Assembly (NCBI GenBank): GCA_944387755.1 | Contig: CALXGC010000173.1 | Coordinates: forward strand, 1 to 11,161 | DNA: 11,161 nucleotides | Direction: 5' to 3' | Origin: an uncultured Oscillospiraceae bacterium | GTDB lineage: Bacteria; Bacillota_A; Clostridia; Oscillospirales; Oscillospiraceae | Shown: positions 5,076 through 11,161 of the stretch, in pieces | Numbering within the stretch: the first letter of the stretch is position 1 | Layout of the letters: the number at the start of each line of letters is the position of its first letter | Translations under genes and position numbers: made by a program | Notes under the pieces: generated by a model | What the model was told of the DNA's origin: nothing | The model's input: the letters and a program-made list of their open reading frames with translations, nothing else | The model's database searches: none

Positions 5076-6215
5076 ATGCCACGCGAATATTCCCGACACG
5101 ACGACTACGAGGAGCCGGAGGACCGCCGGCCCCGCTCCAACCGCTCCCGGCGGCCCCGCGGCCGGAAAAAAAACGCGGGGACGTTTGCCCTGCTCTATGT
5201 GGTGTTCGTCATCGGCGTCTCCGCCCTGCTGGCCTGCGTGGGCTGGATTGCCGCCAACGACGTGCTGGCCCTGAACAAGCCGGAGAAGAACGTCACCCTC
5301 ACCATCTCCCAGGACGACAGCTTCGGCGACGTGACGGACATGCTGAAGGAGAACGGGCTCATTGAGTACAAATTTCTCTTCTCCCTCTTCGCCGCCTTCA
5401 CCGGCGGGGACGACGAGGTGGTCCCCGGCACCTTCACCCTGAACACCGATATGGACTACCGGGCCCTGCTCACCGGCATGAGCGCCAACTCCGCCACCAA
5501 GGCCACCATTCGGGTGACAATCCCGGAGGGCTACACCGTGGACCAGATTTTCGCCCTGCTGGCCGAGCGGGGAGTTGCCAGCGAGGCAGACCTTCAGGAG
5601 ATGGCCGCCGAACACGATTACGCCTTCTCCTTCCTTCAGGACATCCCCCTGGGGGACTACCACCGGCTGGAGGGCTATCTGTACCCGGACACCTATGAAT
5701 TTACCACCCCGGAGAATCCCCTGTACGTCATCAACAAAATGCTGGTCCGCTTCGACGAGATTGTCTCCGACGACATGCGCCAGGAGATCTGGAACAGCGG
5801 GCGGTCCATCCACGACGTGGTCATCGTGGCCTCCATGATCGAGAAGGAGACCGACGGCACGGACCGGGGCCAGATCTCCTCGGTCATCTACAACCGCCTC
5901 AACAACCCCACCGCCTCCGCCGGCACAAACGGCTACCTCCAGATTGACGCCACCCTGGCCTATATCAACGGCGGCCAGGCGCCCACCGACGCCGACCGGT
6001 CCATCGACTCCCCCTACAACACCTATCTCTACCCCGGCCTGCCCGCCGGACCCATCGCCAACCCCGGCCTGGAGTCCATCCAGGCGGCCATGGAGCCGGA
6101 CAGCACATCCTATTACTACTACGCTCTGGGAGACGACGACGTCCACCACTTCTTCCGCACCTACAACGAGATGCTGAACTTTATGGCCTCTCAGGACCGG
6201 TACGGCAATTCATAA
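5076..6215 (+). CDS. mltG: Endolytic murein transglycosylase MltG (YceG-like)
   Basis: The 379-aa product is a membrane-anchored lytic transglycosylase that cuts nascent glycan strands and so sets their length. It has a charged cytoplasmic N-terminus rich in Arg (about 1-33), one membrane helix (about 36-60), a LysM-like region (VTLTISQDDSFGDVTDMLKEN, split here as 73-82 and onward), then the YceG core: RVTIPEGYTVDQI (146-158), LEGYLYPDTYEF (198-209), VASMIEKETD (251-260) with the catalytic glutamate in IEKE, IYNRL (271-275), LQIDATLAY (288-296; DPT in many homologues, DAT here) and SPYNTYLYPGLPAGPIANPG (312-331). ATG at 5076 has AGGAG (5063-5067) 8 nt upstream; longer upstream in-frame starts run across the divergent Cys-rich gene and are rejected. 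A 16-bp hairpin follows the stop, then the U32 gene, a linkage like yrrL with yrrN/yrrO in Bacillus. Confidence 0.93.
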   Translation: MPREYSRHDDYEEPEDRRPRSNRSRRPRGRKKNAGTFALLYVVFVIGVSALLACVGWIAANDVLALNKPEKNVTLTISQDDSFGDVTDMLKENGLIEYKFLFSLFAAFTGGDDEVVPGTFTLNTDMDYRALLTGMSANSATKATIRVTIPEGYTVDQIFALLAERGVASEADLQEMAAEHDYAFSFLQDIPLGDYHRLEGYLYPDTYEFTTPENPLYVINKMLVRFDEIVSDDMRQEIWNSGRSIHDVVIVASMIEKETDGTDRGQISSVIYNRLNNPTASAGTNGYLQIDATLAYINGGQAPTDADRSIDSPYNTYLYPGLPAGPIANPGLESIQAAMEPDSTSYYYYALGDDDVHHFFRTYNEMLNFMASQDRYGNS

Positions 6216-6223
6216 GAGACGGA

Positions 6224-6257
6224 AAAATGGGCCCCGGAAGGTTCCGGGGCCCATTTT
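6224..6257. terminator. 16-bp terminator between mltG and the U32 gene
   Basis: AAAATGGGCCCCGGAA (6224-6239) pairs perfectly with TTCCGGGGCCCATTTT (6242-6257) with only two bases between the arms; the innermost pairs would open to form the loop. The symmetric A and T ends make it a terminator on both strands. It ends 1 nt before the Shine-Dalgarno sequence of the next gene (6259-6264). Confidence 0.85.
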
Positions 6258-6272
6258 CGGGAGGTATGAGTC

Positions 6273-7493
6273 TTGAACAAGAACAAAATTGAGCTTCTGG
6301 CCCCCGCCGGGGACATGGAGCGCCTGCAAATGGCCCTGGCCTACGGCGCGGACGCGGTGTACCTGGCTGGGACGGCCTTCGGAATGCGCTCCTTCGCGGG
6401 AAATTTCACGCCGGAGGCGCTGAAGGCCGCCGTGGAACTGTGCCATCAGAGGGGCGTCCGGGTCCACGTCACCTGCAACACCATGCCCCGGAACGGGGAG
6501 GCCGCCCGCCTGCCGGAGTGGCTGGAGTATCTGGACAGCCTTGGGGTGGACGCGGTGATTCTGGCCGACGTGGGGGTATTCGCCCTGGCCGGGAGGTACG
6601 CCCCCCATGTGGAGCGGCACATCTCCACCCAGGCCAGCGTGGTCAACTATGTCTCCGCCCGGACCTGGTACGACATGGGGGCCAGGCGGGTGATCCTGGC
6701 GCGGGAGCTCTCTCTGGAGGAGATCCGGGAGATCCGCGTCAAAACCCCCAGGGAGCTGGAGCTGGAGGCCTTTGCCCACGGAGCCATGTGCGTCAGCTAC
6801 TCCGGCCGGTGTCTTTTGAGCAACTATATGACCGGCCGGGACTCCAACCGGGGGGCCTGCGCCCAGCCCTGCCGGTACCAGTACGCCCTGGTGGAGGAGA
6901 AGCGTCCGGGAGAATATTTCCCCATTTTTGAGGAAAATGGGGAAACATATATTCTCAACTCCAGAGATATGTGCATGATCGACCATGTGGGGGAGCTGAT
7001 GGAGGCGGGCCTGGACTCCATCAAAATCGAGGGCCGGGCCAAGTCGGCCTACTACGCGGCCATCGTCACCGGGGCCTACCGCCACGCCATCGACGCCGCC
7101 GCCGCCGGGGAACCCCTGGACCCGGTGTGGCGGGACGAAGTGGAACACATCAGCCACCGGCACTACTCCACCGGCTTCTATTACGGCCAGCCGGGGCAGT
7201 TTACCGAGGACTCCCGGTACATCCGGGACTGGCAGATTGTGGCCAAGGTGCTCTCGTGCAGCGAAACCGGCGACGCCCTGCTGTCCCTGAACAACAAGTT
7301 CTCCGCCGGCGACGCCCTGGAGCTGGTGGGCCCCAACGTGCGGCCCGTCTCCTTCCAGGCGGGAGAGCTGCGGGATGAGGCCGGAGCCCCCCTGGAGCAG
7401 GTGCGCACCCCCCAGATGCGCTTCCGCATGAGGCTGCCCCAGGCCGCGCCCCCTCTGTCCCTGCTGCGGCGGCGGGCGGATTTGTCCCCATAA
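6273..7493 (+). CDS. U32 family protein, probable tRNA 5-hydroxyuridine synthesis (TrhP-like)
   Basis: The 406-aa product is a U32 'peptidase' homologue. The N-terminal barrel half starts KIELLAPAGDMERLQMAL and continues with GADAVYLAG and HISTQASVVN. The family signature EAFAHGAMCVSYSGRCLLSNY is at 165-185 (split: E165, C173, G179-C180, S183), followed by C196 and C200, four Cys that could hold an iron-sulfur cluster, then KIEGRAKSAYY and a C-terminal beta domain. Although annotated as peptidases, members such as E. coli TrhP (YegQ) and Bacillus YrrN/YrrO act in prephenate-dependent hydroxylation of wobble uridine-34 of tRNA; RlhA modifies 23S rRNA. Location beside mltG favours the YrrN/YrrO role. 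TTG at 6273 is the start: GGGAGG (6259-6264) lies 8 nt upstream, while ATG at 6266 is out of frame and too close. Confidence 0.88.
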   Translation: MNKNKIELLAPAGDMERLQMALAYGADAVYLAGTAFGMRSFAGNFTPEALKAAVELCHQRGVRVHVTCNTMPRNGEAARLPEWLEYLDSLGVDAVILADVGVFALAGRYAPHVERHISTQASVVNYVSARTWYDMGARRVILARELSLEEIREIRVKTPRELELEAFAHGAMCVSYSGRCLLSNYMTGRDSNRGACAQPCRYQYALVEEKRPGEYFPIFEENGETYILNSRDMCMIDHVGELMEAGLDSIKIEGRAKSAYYAAIVTGAYRHAIDAAAAGEPLDPVWRDEVEHISHRHYSTGFYYGQPGQFTEDSRYIRDWQIVAKVLSCSETGDALLSLNNKFSAGDALELVGPNVRPVSFQAGELRDEAGAPLEQVRTPQMRFRMRLPQAAPPLSLLRRRADLSP

Positions 7494-7547
7494 TCCGGCC
7501 GCTGTGTGGAAAAATGCAGGATTTTTCTCCGCGCTCTGCAAACCGCA

Positions 7548-7576
7548 TTGACACAGGGCGGCCGCCGGAGTACAAT
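7548..7576 (+). promoter_or_regulatory. Near-consensus SigA promoter for the LTA-synthase-like gene
   Basis: TTGACA (7548-7553), a 17-nt spacer and TACAAT (7571-7576) match the SigA consensus at 11 of 12 positions. Transcription would begin near 7583 and the leader would be about 43 nt, which rules out the upstream in-frame starts. The spacer contains the perfect palindrome GGCGGCCGCC (7557-7566), a possible operator. Confidence 0.85.
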
Positions 7577-7625
7577 GTCCCTGCAAACCGTGCCGTCCCC
7601 CGAGGGGGGGGAGAAGGAGACACAA

Positions 7626-9644
7626 ATGGAACAAATCGCGGCAAAAGATTTTTCTGCGCGGGAGAACCTGTGGGCGCGCTGGCGGAGGCTGGCGGTCCCC
7701 ACCCTGTTCTTTCTCGCGGTGCTCTATTACGAGGAGCTGTTCCTGAAGCTCTACTGCTTTCATACCGTCTCGCCGGCGGGCGCCGTCTTCTCTCTGCTGT
7801 TTTCCATCCCCATCGCCTTCCTGCTGGGGACGCTGTGCGGCGGAGCCGGCCCCCGTCTGGGCCCCGTGCTGCTGGTGGGCTGTACGGCGGTCCTCTCCGC
7901 GTGGATGGGCTCCCAGACGGTGTACTACCACCTGTTTAAGACCTTTTTGACCCTGTTTTCCCTGACCAAGATGACCATGGTGGCGGGGGCCTTCGGCGAC
8001 ATGGCCGTGGGAGAGATCGTCCTCAACTGGTTCCCCATCCTGATGATGGCCATTCCGGTGGCGCTTGCCTTTCTGCTGCGCCGGCAGCTTCTCTCCCAGC
8101 AGCCCCTGCGGCGCCGGATGCGCCTGAAGTGGGTGGTGCTGGCCGCCGCCGCCCAGCTTATCTCCATGGCCATCGTGCTCGCCTGCGGCGGAGGAGTGCT
8201 CTCCCTGCGGTATATCTACCTCCAGGCGGCGGTGCCGGTGCTGGAGGTGCAGAACTTCGGCATGATGACCCAGACCCAGCTGGAGCTGCGCCGGGTGTTC
8301 TTCGGCATTGACCCGGACAACCAGGTCTTCCCCAAGCTGGCAAAGCGGCAGGAGCGGCCGGCGCTGGACAGCCAGGCCGCCATGGGCGGCGAGACCGCCG
8401 TCCACGCCCTGGACATCGACTTTGACGCCCTGCGGGAGAAAGACGCCGCCAACCCGGACCTGGTCAAAATGCACGACTACTTCTCAGGCGTGAAGCCCAC
8501 GGCGGAAAACCAGTGGACCGGGCGCTTTGCGGGAAAAAATCTGGTCTGGATTGTGGCGGAGGCGTTTTCCGGACAAATGCTGGACCCGGAGCGCACCCCA
8601 ACCCTCTGGAAGCTGTCCCACGAGGGCATTGTATGCAGCAATTTCTATACGCCTCTGTGGGGCGTGTCCACCTCCGACGGAGAGTACGTCACCACCACCG
8701 GCCTGATTCCGAAATCCGGCGTGTGGAGCTACTCCGAGTCGGCGGACAACCATATGCCCTTCGGCTTCGGCAACCTGTTCCGGCCCCTGGGGTATCAGAC
8801 CCTGGCCTTCCACGACTATCTGTATAACTACTACGACCGCGACCGGTCCCACCCCAACATGGGCTACCAGTACTACGGCATCGGCAGCGGCCTGGACCTG
8901 GAACAGGTTCAGCCCCCCTCCGACCTGGAGATGATGGAGGAGATTGTCCCCCGCTTTGTCCATGAGCCGCCCTTTTTGGTGTATATCCTCACCGTCAGCG
9001 GACACCTGAACTACAGTCTGGAGGAAAACGCCCAGTCCGCCCGGCACTATGACGAGGTGGCCGGTTTGCCCTACAGCGAGGCGGTGAAGTGCTACCTGGC
9101 CAGTCAGATGGAGCTGGAGCTGGCCATGGAGAGCCTGGTCAGCCAGCTGGAGGAGGCGGGAGAGCTGGACGACACCGTCATTGTCCTCTCCGCCGACCAC
9201 TACCCCTACGGCCTTACCGACGAGGAGTACAGCGAGCTGTTCGGCCACCCTGTGGACCCGGTGTTTGAGATCTATGAAAACACGCTGATTCTGTGGAGCG
9301 CCGGTCTGGAGGAGCCCGTCTATGTGGACAAGTACTGCTCCAGCCTGGACATCATGCCCACCCTGGCCAACCTCTTCGGCCTGGAGTACGACTCCCGCCT
9401 TCTGGCCGGACGGGATATCCTCTCCGACGAGCCGGGCCTGGTGATCTTCTCCAACTACAGCTTCCTCACCGACCTGGGGTGCTACGACTCCACCACCGAC
9501 GTCTTCACCATGTGGGACGGCAGCCAGCCAGACCCGGACTATGTGGCGGAGCGCGTGGCGGAGGTCCAAAACCGCGTGGCCTACTCCGCCGCCATCCTGG
9601 ACTTCGACTACTACAACGTGGTTTTGGGGACCCCGTCCTCTTAA
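7626..9644 (+). CDS. LTA synthase family protein (alkaline-phosphatase/sulfatase fold)
   Basis: The 672-aa product has the two-part build of LtaS: about five membrane helices (roughly 22-42, 52-71, 78-98, 132-151, 168-188) and an extracellular sulfatase-like domain. Key residues are present: a metal-binding Glu in IVAEAFSGQ (E312), the nucleophile Thr in VSTSDGEY (T349, for T300 of S. aureus LtaS), a His in TVSGHLNYS (H460) and Asp-His in LSADHYPYG (D524, H525). Such enzymes move glycerol phosphate or other phospho-groups from phosphatidylglycerol to glycolipids, wall polymers or sugars; in a species of unknown teichoic acid type the acceptor is open. ATG at 7626 follows AAGGAG (7614-7619) by 6 nt and matches the promoter at 7548-7576; longer in-frame starts at 7506 and 7575 precede the expected transcript start. 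A run of eight G (7604-7611) lies just upstream of the binding site. The gene ends at a bidirectional terminator. Confidence 0.88.
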   Translation: MEQIAAKDFSARENLWARWRRLAVPTLFFLAVLYYEELFLKLYCFHTVSPAGAVFSLLFSIPIAFLLGTLCGGAGPRLGPVLLVGCTAVLSAWMGSQTVYYHLFKTFLTLFSLTKMTMVAGAFGDMAVGEIVLNWFPILMMAIPVALAFLLRRQLLSQQPLRRRMRLKWVVLAAAAQLISMAIVLACGGGVLSLRYIYLQAAVPVLEVQNFGMMTQTQLELRRVFFGIDPDNQVFPKLAKRQERPALDSQAAMGGETAVHALDIDFDALREKDAANPDLVKMHDYFSGVKPTAENQWTGRFAGKNLVWIVAEAFSGQMLDPERTPTLWKLSHEGIVCSNFYTPLWGVSTSDGEYVTTTGLIPKSGVWSYSESADNHMPFGFGNLFRPLGYQTLAFHDYLYNYYDRDRSHPNMGYQYYGIGSGLDLEQVQPPSDLEMMEEIVPRFVHEPPFLVYILTVSGHLNYSLEENAQSARHYDEVAGLPYSEAVKCYLASQMELELAMESLVSQLEEAGELDDTVIVLSADHYPYGLTDEEYSELFGHPVDPVFEIYENTLILWSAGLEEPVYVDKYCSSLDIMPTLANLFGLEYDSRLLAGRDILSDEPGLVIFSNYSFLTDLGCYDSTTDVFTMWDGSQPDPDYVAERVAEVQNRVAYSAAILDFDYYNVVLGTPSS

Positions 9645-9666
9645 CCCGTTTCTGCGGCGGAGGCAA

Positions 9667-9701
9667 AAAAGAGGACCCGGAACGCTTCCGGGTCCTCTTT
9701 T
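9667..9701. terminator. Bidirectional terminator between convergent genes
   Basis: AAAAGAGGACCCGGAA (9667-9682) pairs perfectly with TTCCGGGTCCTCTTTT (9686-9701), loop CGC. It carries T-runs on both strands and lies 22 nt after the LTA-synthase-like gene and 20 nt after the rplL stop, so it ends both transcripts. Confidence 0.92.
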
Positions 9702-9721
9702 CATATGACAGGGGAAGAAAC

Positions 9722-10099
9722 TTACTTCAGCTCCACCTTGGCGCCGGCCTCTTCCAGCTTCTTCTTCAGCTCCTCGGCCTCGTCCTTGGAGACGGCCTCC
9801 TTCAGGGTCTTGGGAGCGCCCTCGACGGTCGCCTTGGCCTCGGCCAGGCCCTGACCGGTGATCTCGCGGACGGCCTTGATGACCTTGATCTTGGCGGCGG
9901 CGTCGAAGCCGGCCAGGACCACGTCGAACTCGGTCTTCTCCTCAGCGGGAGCGGCGGCGGCGCCGCCGGCGGCGGGAGCGGCCATAGCGGCGGCGGACAC
10001 GCCGAACTCCTCCTCCAGAGCGTGCACCAGCTCGGACAGCTCCAGAACGGTCAGGCCCTTCACTTCCTCGATGAGAGCGGTAATCTTCTCGCTAGCCAT
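9722..10099 (-). CDS. rplL: Ribosomal protein bL12 (L7/L12)
   Basis: The 125-aa product is the stalk protein that recruits translation GTPases. Visible are the N-terminal dimerisation helices ([20 protein letters not shown]), an Ala/Gly/Pro hinge (about 36-52) and the C-terminal domain [19 protein letters not shown] followed by [12 protein letters not shown], the factor-binding face, ending in KVELK. Length is normal. Start ATG at 10099 has AGGAGG 9 nt upstream. It follows rplJ by 58 nt on the same strand and is the last gene of the transcript; rpoB does not follow, as a convergent terminator comes 20 nt after the stop. Confidence 0.98.
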   Translation of the reverse strand: MASEKITALIEEVKGLTVLELSELVHALEEEFGVSAAAMAAPAAGGAAAAPAEEKTEFDVVLAGFDAAAKIKVIKAVREITGQGLAEAKATVEGAPKTLKEAVSKDEAEELKKKLEEAGAKVELK

Positions 10100-10157
10100 G
10101 GTAAAATACCTCCTAAACTGATGATTTCAAATTGTAACAGATGGGCCGCCGGGAATC

Positions 10158-10691
10158 TTACTCGGCGGGAGCGGCCTCGGCCTCCACGAAGCCGCCCTTC
10201 TCCTCGGCGATGGCCTTCAGGACGATGGCCAGGCTGGTGATGGGGGCCAGCATGGTACCCAGGACCTGCGCCTGGAGCACTTCCTTGGCGGGCAGCTCGG
10301 CGATGGCCAGAACCTCGTCCAGGGGGAGAATCTTGCCGTCCATAAAGCCGGCCTTGATGGTAAACTTCGCGCCGTTGAACTGCTTGGAGAACTTGTTGAT
10401 GACGCGCATGGGCGCGATGGGGTCGCTGTGGCTGATGGCCAGAGACGTGGTGCCCTCCAGGCTCGCGCTCAGCTCGCCCAGACCGGCGCCCTCCACGGCG
10501 AAGCGGGTCAGGGTGTTCTTCACGACGGCATACTCCACGTCGTTCTTGCGCAGCTCGGTGCGCAGAGCGGTATCTTCCGCCACAGTGATGCCCTTATAGT
10601 CCACCAGGACGCCGGAAGCGGCGTTCTGAAGCTTCTCCGTCAGCTCGGCCACCACGGCCTTCTTGGCTTCCAGAACCTTTGCGTTGGGCAT
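10158..10691 (-). CDS. rplJ: Ribosomal protein uL10
   Basis: The 177-aa product anchors the L12 dimers to 23S rRNA. It begins MPNAKVLEAKKAVVAELTEK, has GVLVDYKGITVAE and VKNTLTRFA of the rRNA-binding domain, and a C-terminal helix (LAIVLKAIAEEKGG) that binds L12. Length is typical. ATG at 10691 has GGAGGT (10706-10701) 9 nt upstream; in-frame starts further up lie in the leader RNA and are excluded by the promoter and attenuator there. It is controlled by the L10 leader in front and is co-transcribed with rplL. Confidence 0.97.
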   Translation of the reverse strand: MPNAKVLEAKKAVVAELTEKLQNAASGVLVDYKGITVAEDTALRTELRKNDVEYAVVKNTLTRFAVEGAGLGELSASLEGTTSLAISHSDPIAPMRVINKFSKQFNGAKFTIKAGFMDGKILPLDEVLAIAELPAKEVLQAQVLGTMLAPITSLAIVLKAIAEEKGGFVEAEAAPAE

Positions 10692-10710
10692 TTGGGTTTC
10701 ACCTCCAGAG

Positions 10711-10753
10711 AATAATAAAACGCTGTTCTGCGCACAAAGACACAAAACAGCGT
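10711..10753 (-). terminator. Attenuator in the rplJ leader
   Basis: On the minus strand ACGCTGTTTTG (10753-10743) pairs with CAGAACAGCGT (10730-10720), 11 positions with one G-T wobble, followed by TTTTATTATT. It lies 5 nt before the rplJ ribosome binding site. In Bacillus subtilis the L10(L12)4 complex causes early termination at the corresponding place when in excess; the same feedback is expected here. Confidence 0.8.
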
Positions 10754-10754
10754 A

Positions 10755-10827
10755 AACAAACAAAACTCTGTTTCCACCGCATCCTCGGCAGGACTTCCGC
10801 TTGCGCAGCCTGCTGTCTTTGAACGCA
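10755..10827 (-). ncRNA. Ribosomal L10 leader
   Basis: The transcript from the promoter at 10834-10862 begins with an untranslated region containing AGCAGG (10814-10809) and CCTGCCGAGG (10792-10783). These form the stem and asymmetric, kink-turn-like element typical of Firmicute L10 leaders, which bind the L10-L12 complex. The attenuator hairpin follows directly. The family assignment rests on these motifs and on position before rplJ; I could not run a covariance search. The boundaries given are approximate. Confidence 0.8.
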
Positions 10828-10833
10828 AAGAGC

Positions 10834-10862
10834 ATTATAGCGAACCCTCTGACAAAAGTCAA
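10834..10862 (-). promoter_or_regulatory. Strong promoter of rplJ-rplL
   Basis: On the minus strand TTGACT (10862-10857), a 17-nt spacer, then perfect TATAAT (10839-10834). Transcription would start near 10827, giving a leader of about 136 nt to the rplJ start, room for the L10 leader and its attenuator. Confidence 0.88.
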
Positions 10863-10907
10863 GGGTTTTTTCGGCGGCCTCTCACCGCCGCGGCACGGAA
10901 GAAGGGG

Positions 10908-10928
10908 GAAAGACCGCCGGGGCAGTCT
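10908..10928 (-). terminator. Possible weak terminator after rpmF
   Basis: On the minus strand AGACTGCC (10928-10921) pairs with GGCGGTCT (10918-10911), with one T-G wobble and CC between, followed by TTTCCCCC. It lies 12 nt after the rpmF stop. The T-run is short, so some reading through into the rplJ promoter region is likely. Confidence 0.45.
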
Positions 10929-10940
10929 CTCCGTCCGTTC

Positions 10941-11138
10941 TTACTGCTGCTGAGCCTCCGCCTGCTGAGAGCCGAACGAACGGCCGTTATAGGTCAGGCA
11001 ATTTTTGCACATCCGGTGAGGCAGCCGGAAAGCGCCGCACTTGGGGCAGGTCACGATACCGGGAGTCTCCAGCTTCCAGTGGGAGCTGCGCCGCTTATCG
11101 CGCCGGGCCTTGGATACTTTTCTCTTAGGAACCGCCAT
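10941..11138 (-). CDS. rpmF: Ribosomal protein bL32
   Basis: The 65-aa product begins [18 protein letters not shown], the conserved bL32 N-terminus, and has a zinc ribbon CPKC (31-34) and CKNC (44-47), so this is the zinc-binding form rather than a Cys-lacking paralogue. The Gln-rich tail (SQQAEAQQQ) is variable in the family. ATG at 11138 has GGAGGT (11151-11146) 7 nt upstream; an in-frame ATG at 11147 would overlap that site. Its promoter lies beyond the window; in many bacteria a YceD/DUF177 gene precedes rpmF. Confidence 0.97.
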   Translation of the reverse strand: MAVPKRKVSKARRDKRRSSHWKLETPGIVTCPKCGAFRLPHRMCKNCLTYNGRSFGSQQAEAQQQ

Positions 11139-11161
11139 GGGTGACACCTCCTTCGGTCTGT

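Noticed and set aside
5061..6149. 362-codon minus-strand frame opposite mltG
   Set aside because: The Val/Gly-rich translation mirrors the codons of mltG; there is no ribosome binding site or known motif.
7508..7528. AT-rich stem GGAAAAAT/ATTTTTCT after the U32 gene
   Set aside because: It is nearly all A-T pairs and has no T-tract after the stem; too weak to call a terminator.
6210..8474. 754-codon open frame on the minus strand
   Set aside because: It lies antisense to the U32 gene and the LTA-synthase-like gene, spans a strong terminator and a promoter, and has a His/Gly/Gln-rich translation typical of a shadow in GC-rich DNA.
8484..9704. 406-codon open frame on the minus strand
   Set aside because: It is antisense to the well-supported LTA-synthase-like gene, begins inside its terminator and shows no family motif.
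10872..10890. Hairpin CGGCGG/CCGCCG upstream of the rplJ promoter
   Set aside because: The T-run lies on the 5' side on the plus strand and is an A-run on the minus strand, so it is not a terminator in either direction.

Overview
The window looks like chromosomal DNA from a GC-rich anaerobic Firmicute, most likely Oscillospiraceae (Flavonifractor/Lawsonibacter/Intestinimonas-like). This is inferred from the very GC-rich coding sequence, AGGAGG-type ribosome binding sites 6-9 nt before starts, several TTG starts, SigA-type promoters with 17-nt spacers, a Firmicute L10 leader in front of rplJ, and an MltG/U32 pair that recalls the yrrL-yrrO neighbourhood of Bacillus. I know of no species-specific marker here.

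Layout. Positions 1-212 are strikingly AT-rich and carry several inverted repeats, a possible structured leader and a strong ribosome binding site. The short reading frame behind it (213 onward) soon runs antisense into the next gene and is probably a remnant. On the minus strand follow an AzoR/flavodoxin-fold NAD(P)H oxidoreductase (309-905) and, upstream of it, a one-piece 330-aa pyruvate kinase homologue without the C domain (956-1948), with a good promoter at 1983-2011. Divergent from this, a plus-strand block begins: a WecG/TagA glycosyltransferase (2182-2922) translationally coupled to a thymidylate kinase (2922-3590). A palindromic repeat containing a terminator follows, then a DJ-1/PfpI protein (3660-4205) overlapping 5-formyltetrahydrofolate cyclo-ligase (4180-4767).

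On the minus strand, between the cyclo-ligase and mltG, lies an easily missed 45-codon gene (4808-4945) for a protein with 10 Cys and 12 Gly around a short hydrophobic helix. It has its own Shine-Dalgarno sequence and terminator and is the most interesting item in the window. The plus strand continues with mltG (5076-6215), a U32-family protein probably acting in tRNA hydroxylation (6273-7493), and a five-helix LTA-synthase-family sulfatase-fold enzyme (7626-9644) with its own near-consensus promoter. A 16-bp bidirectional terminator separates it from the convergent ribosomal genes rplL (9722-10099) and rplJ (10158-10691). These are preceded by an L10 leader with attenuator and a strong promoter, and then by rpmF (10941-11138).

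Themes. The cell-envelope genes (TagA-like transferase, MltG, LtaS-like enzyme) are interleaved with housekeeping genes for nucleotides, folate, tRNA modification and ribosomes. Hairpins followed by T-rich stretches lie directly before the ribosome binding sites of several genes (the TagA-like gene, the DJ-1 gene, mltG, U32, rplJ), so premature termination may be a common control in this region. I see no insertion sequence, CRISPR array, phage gene or intact tRNA/rRNA gene.
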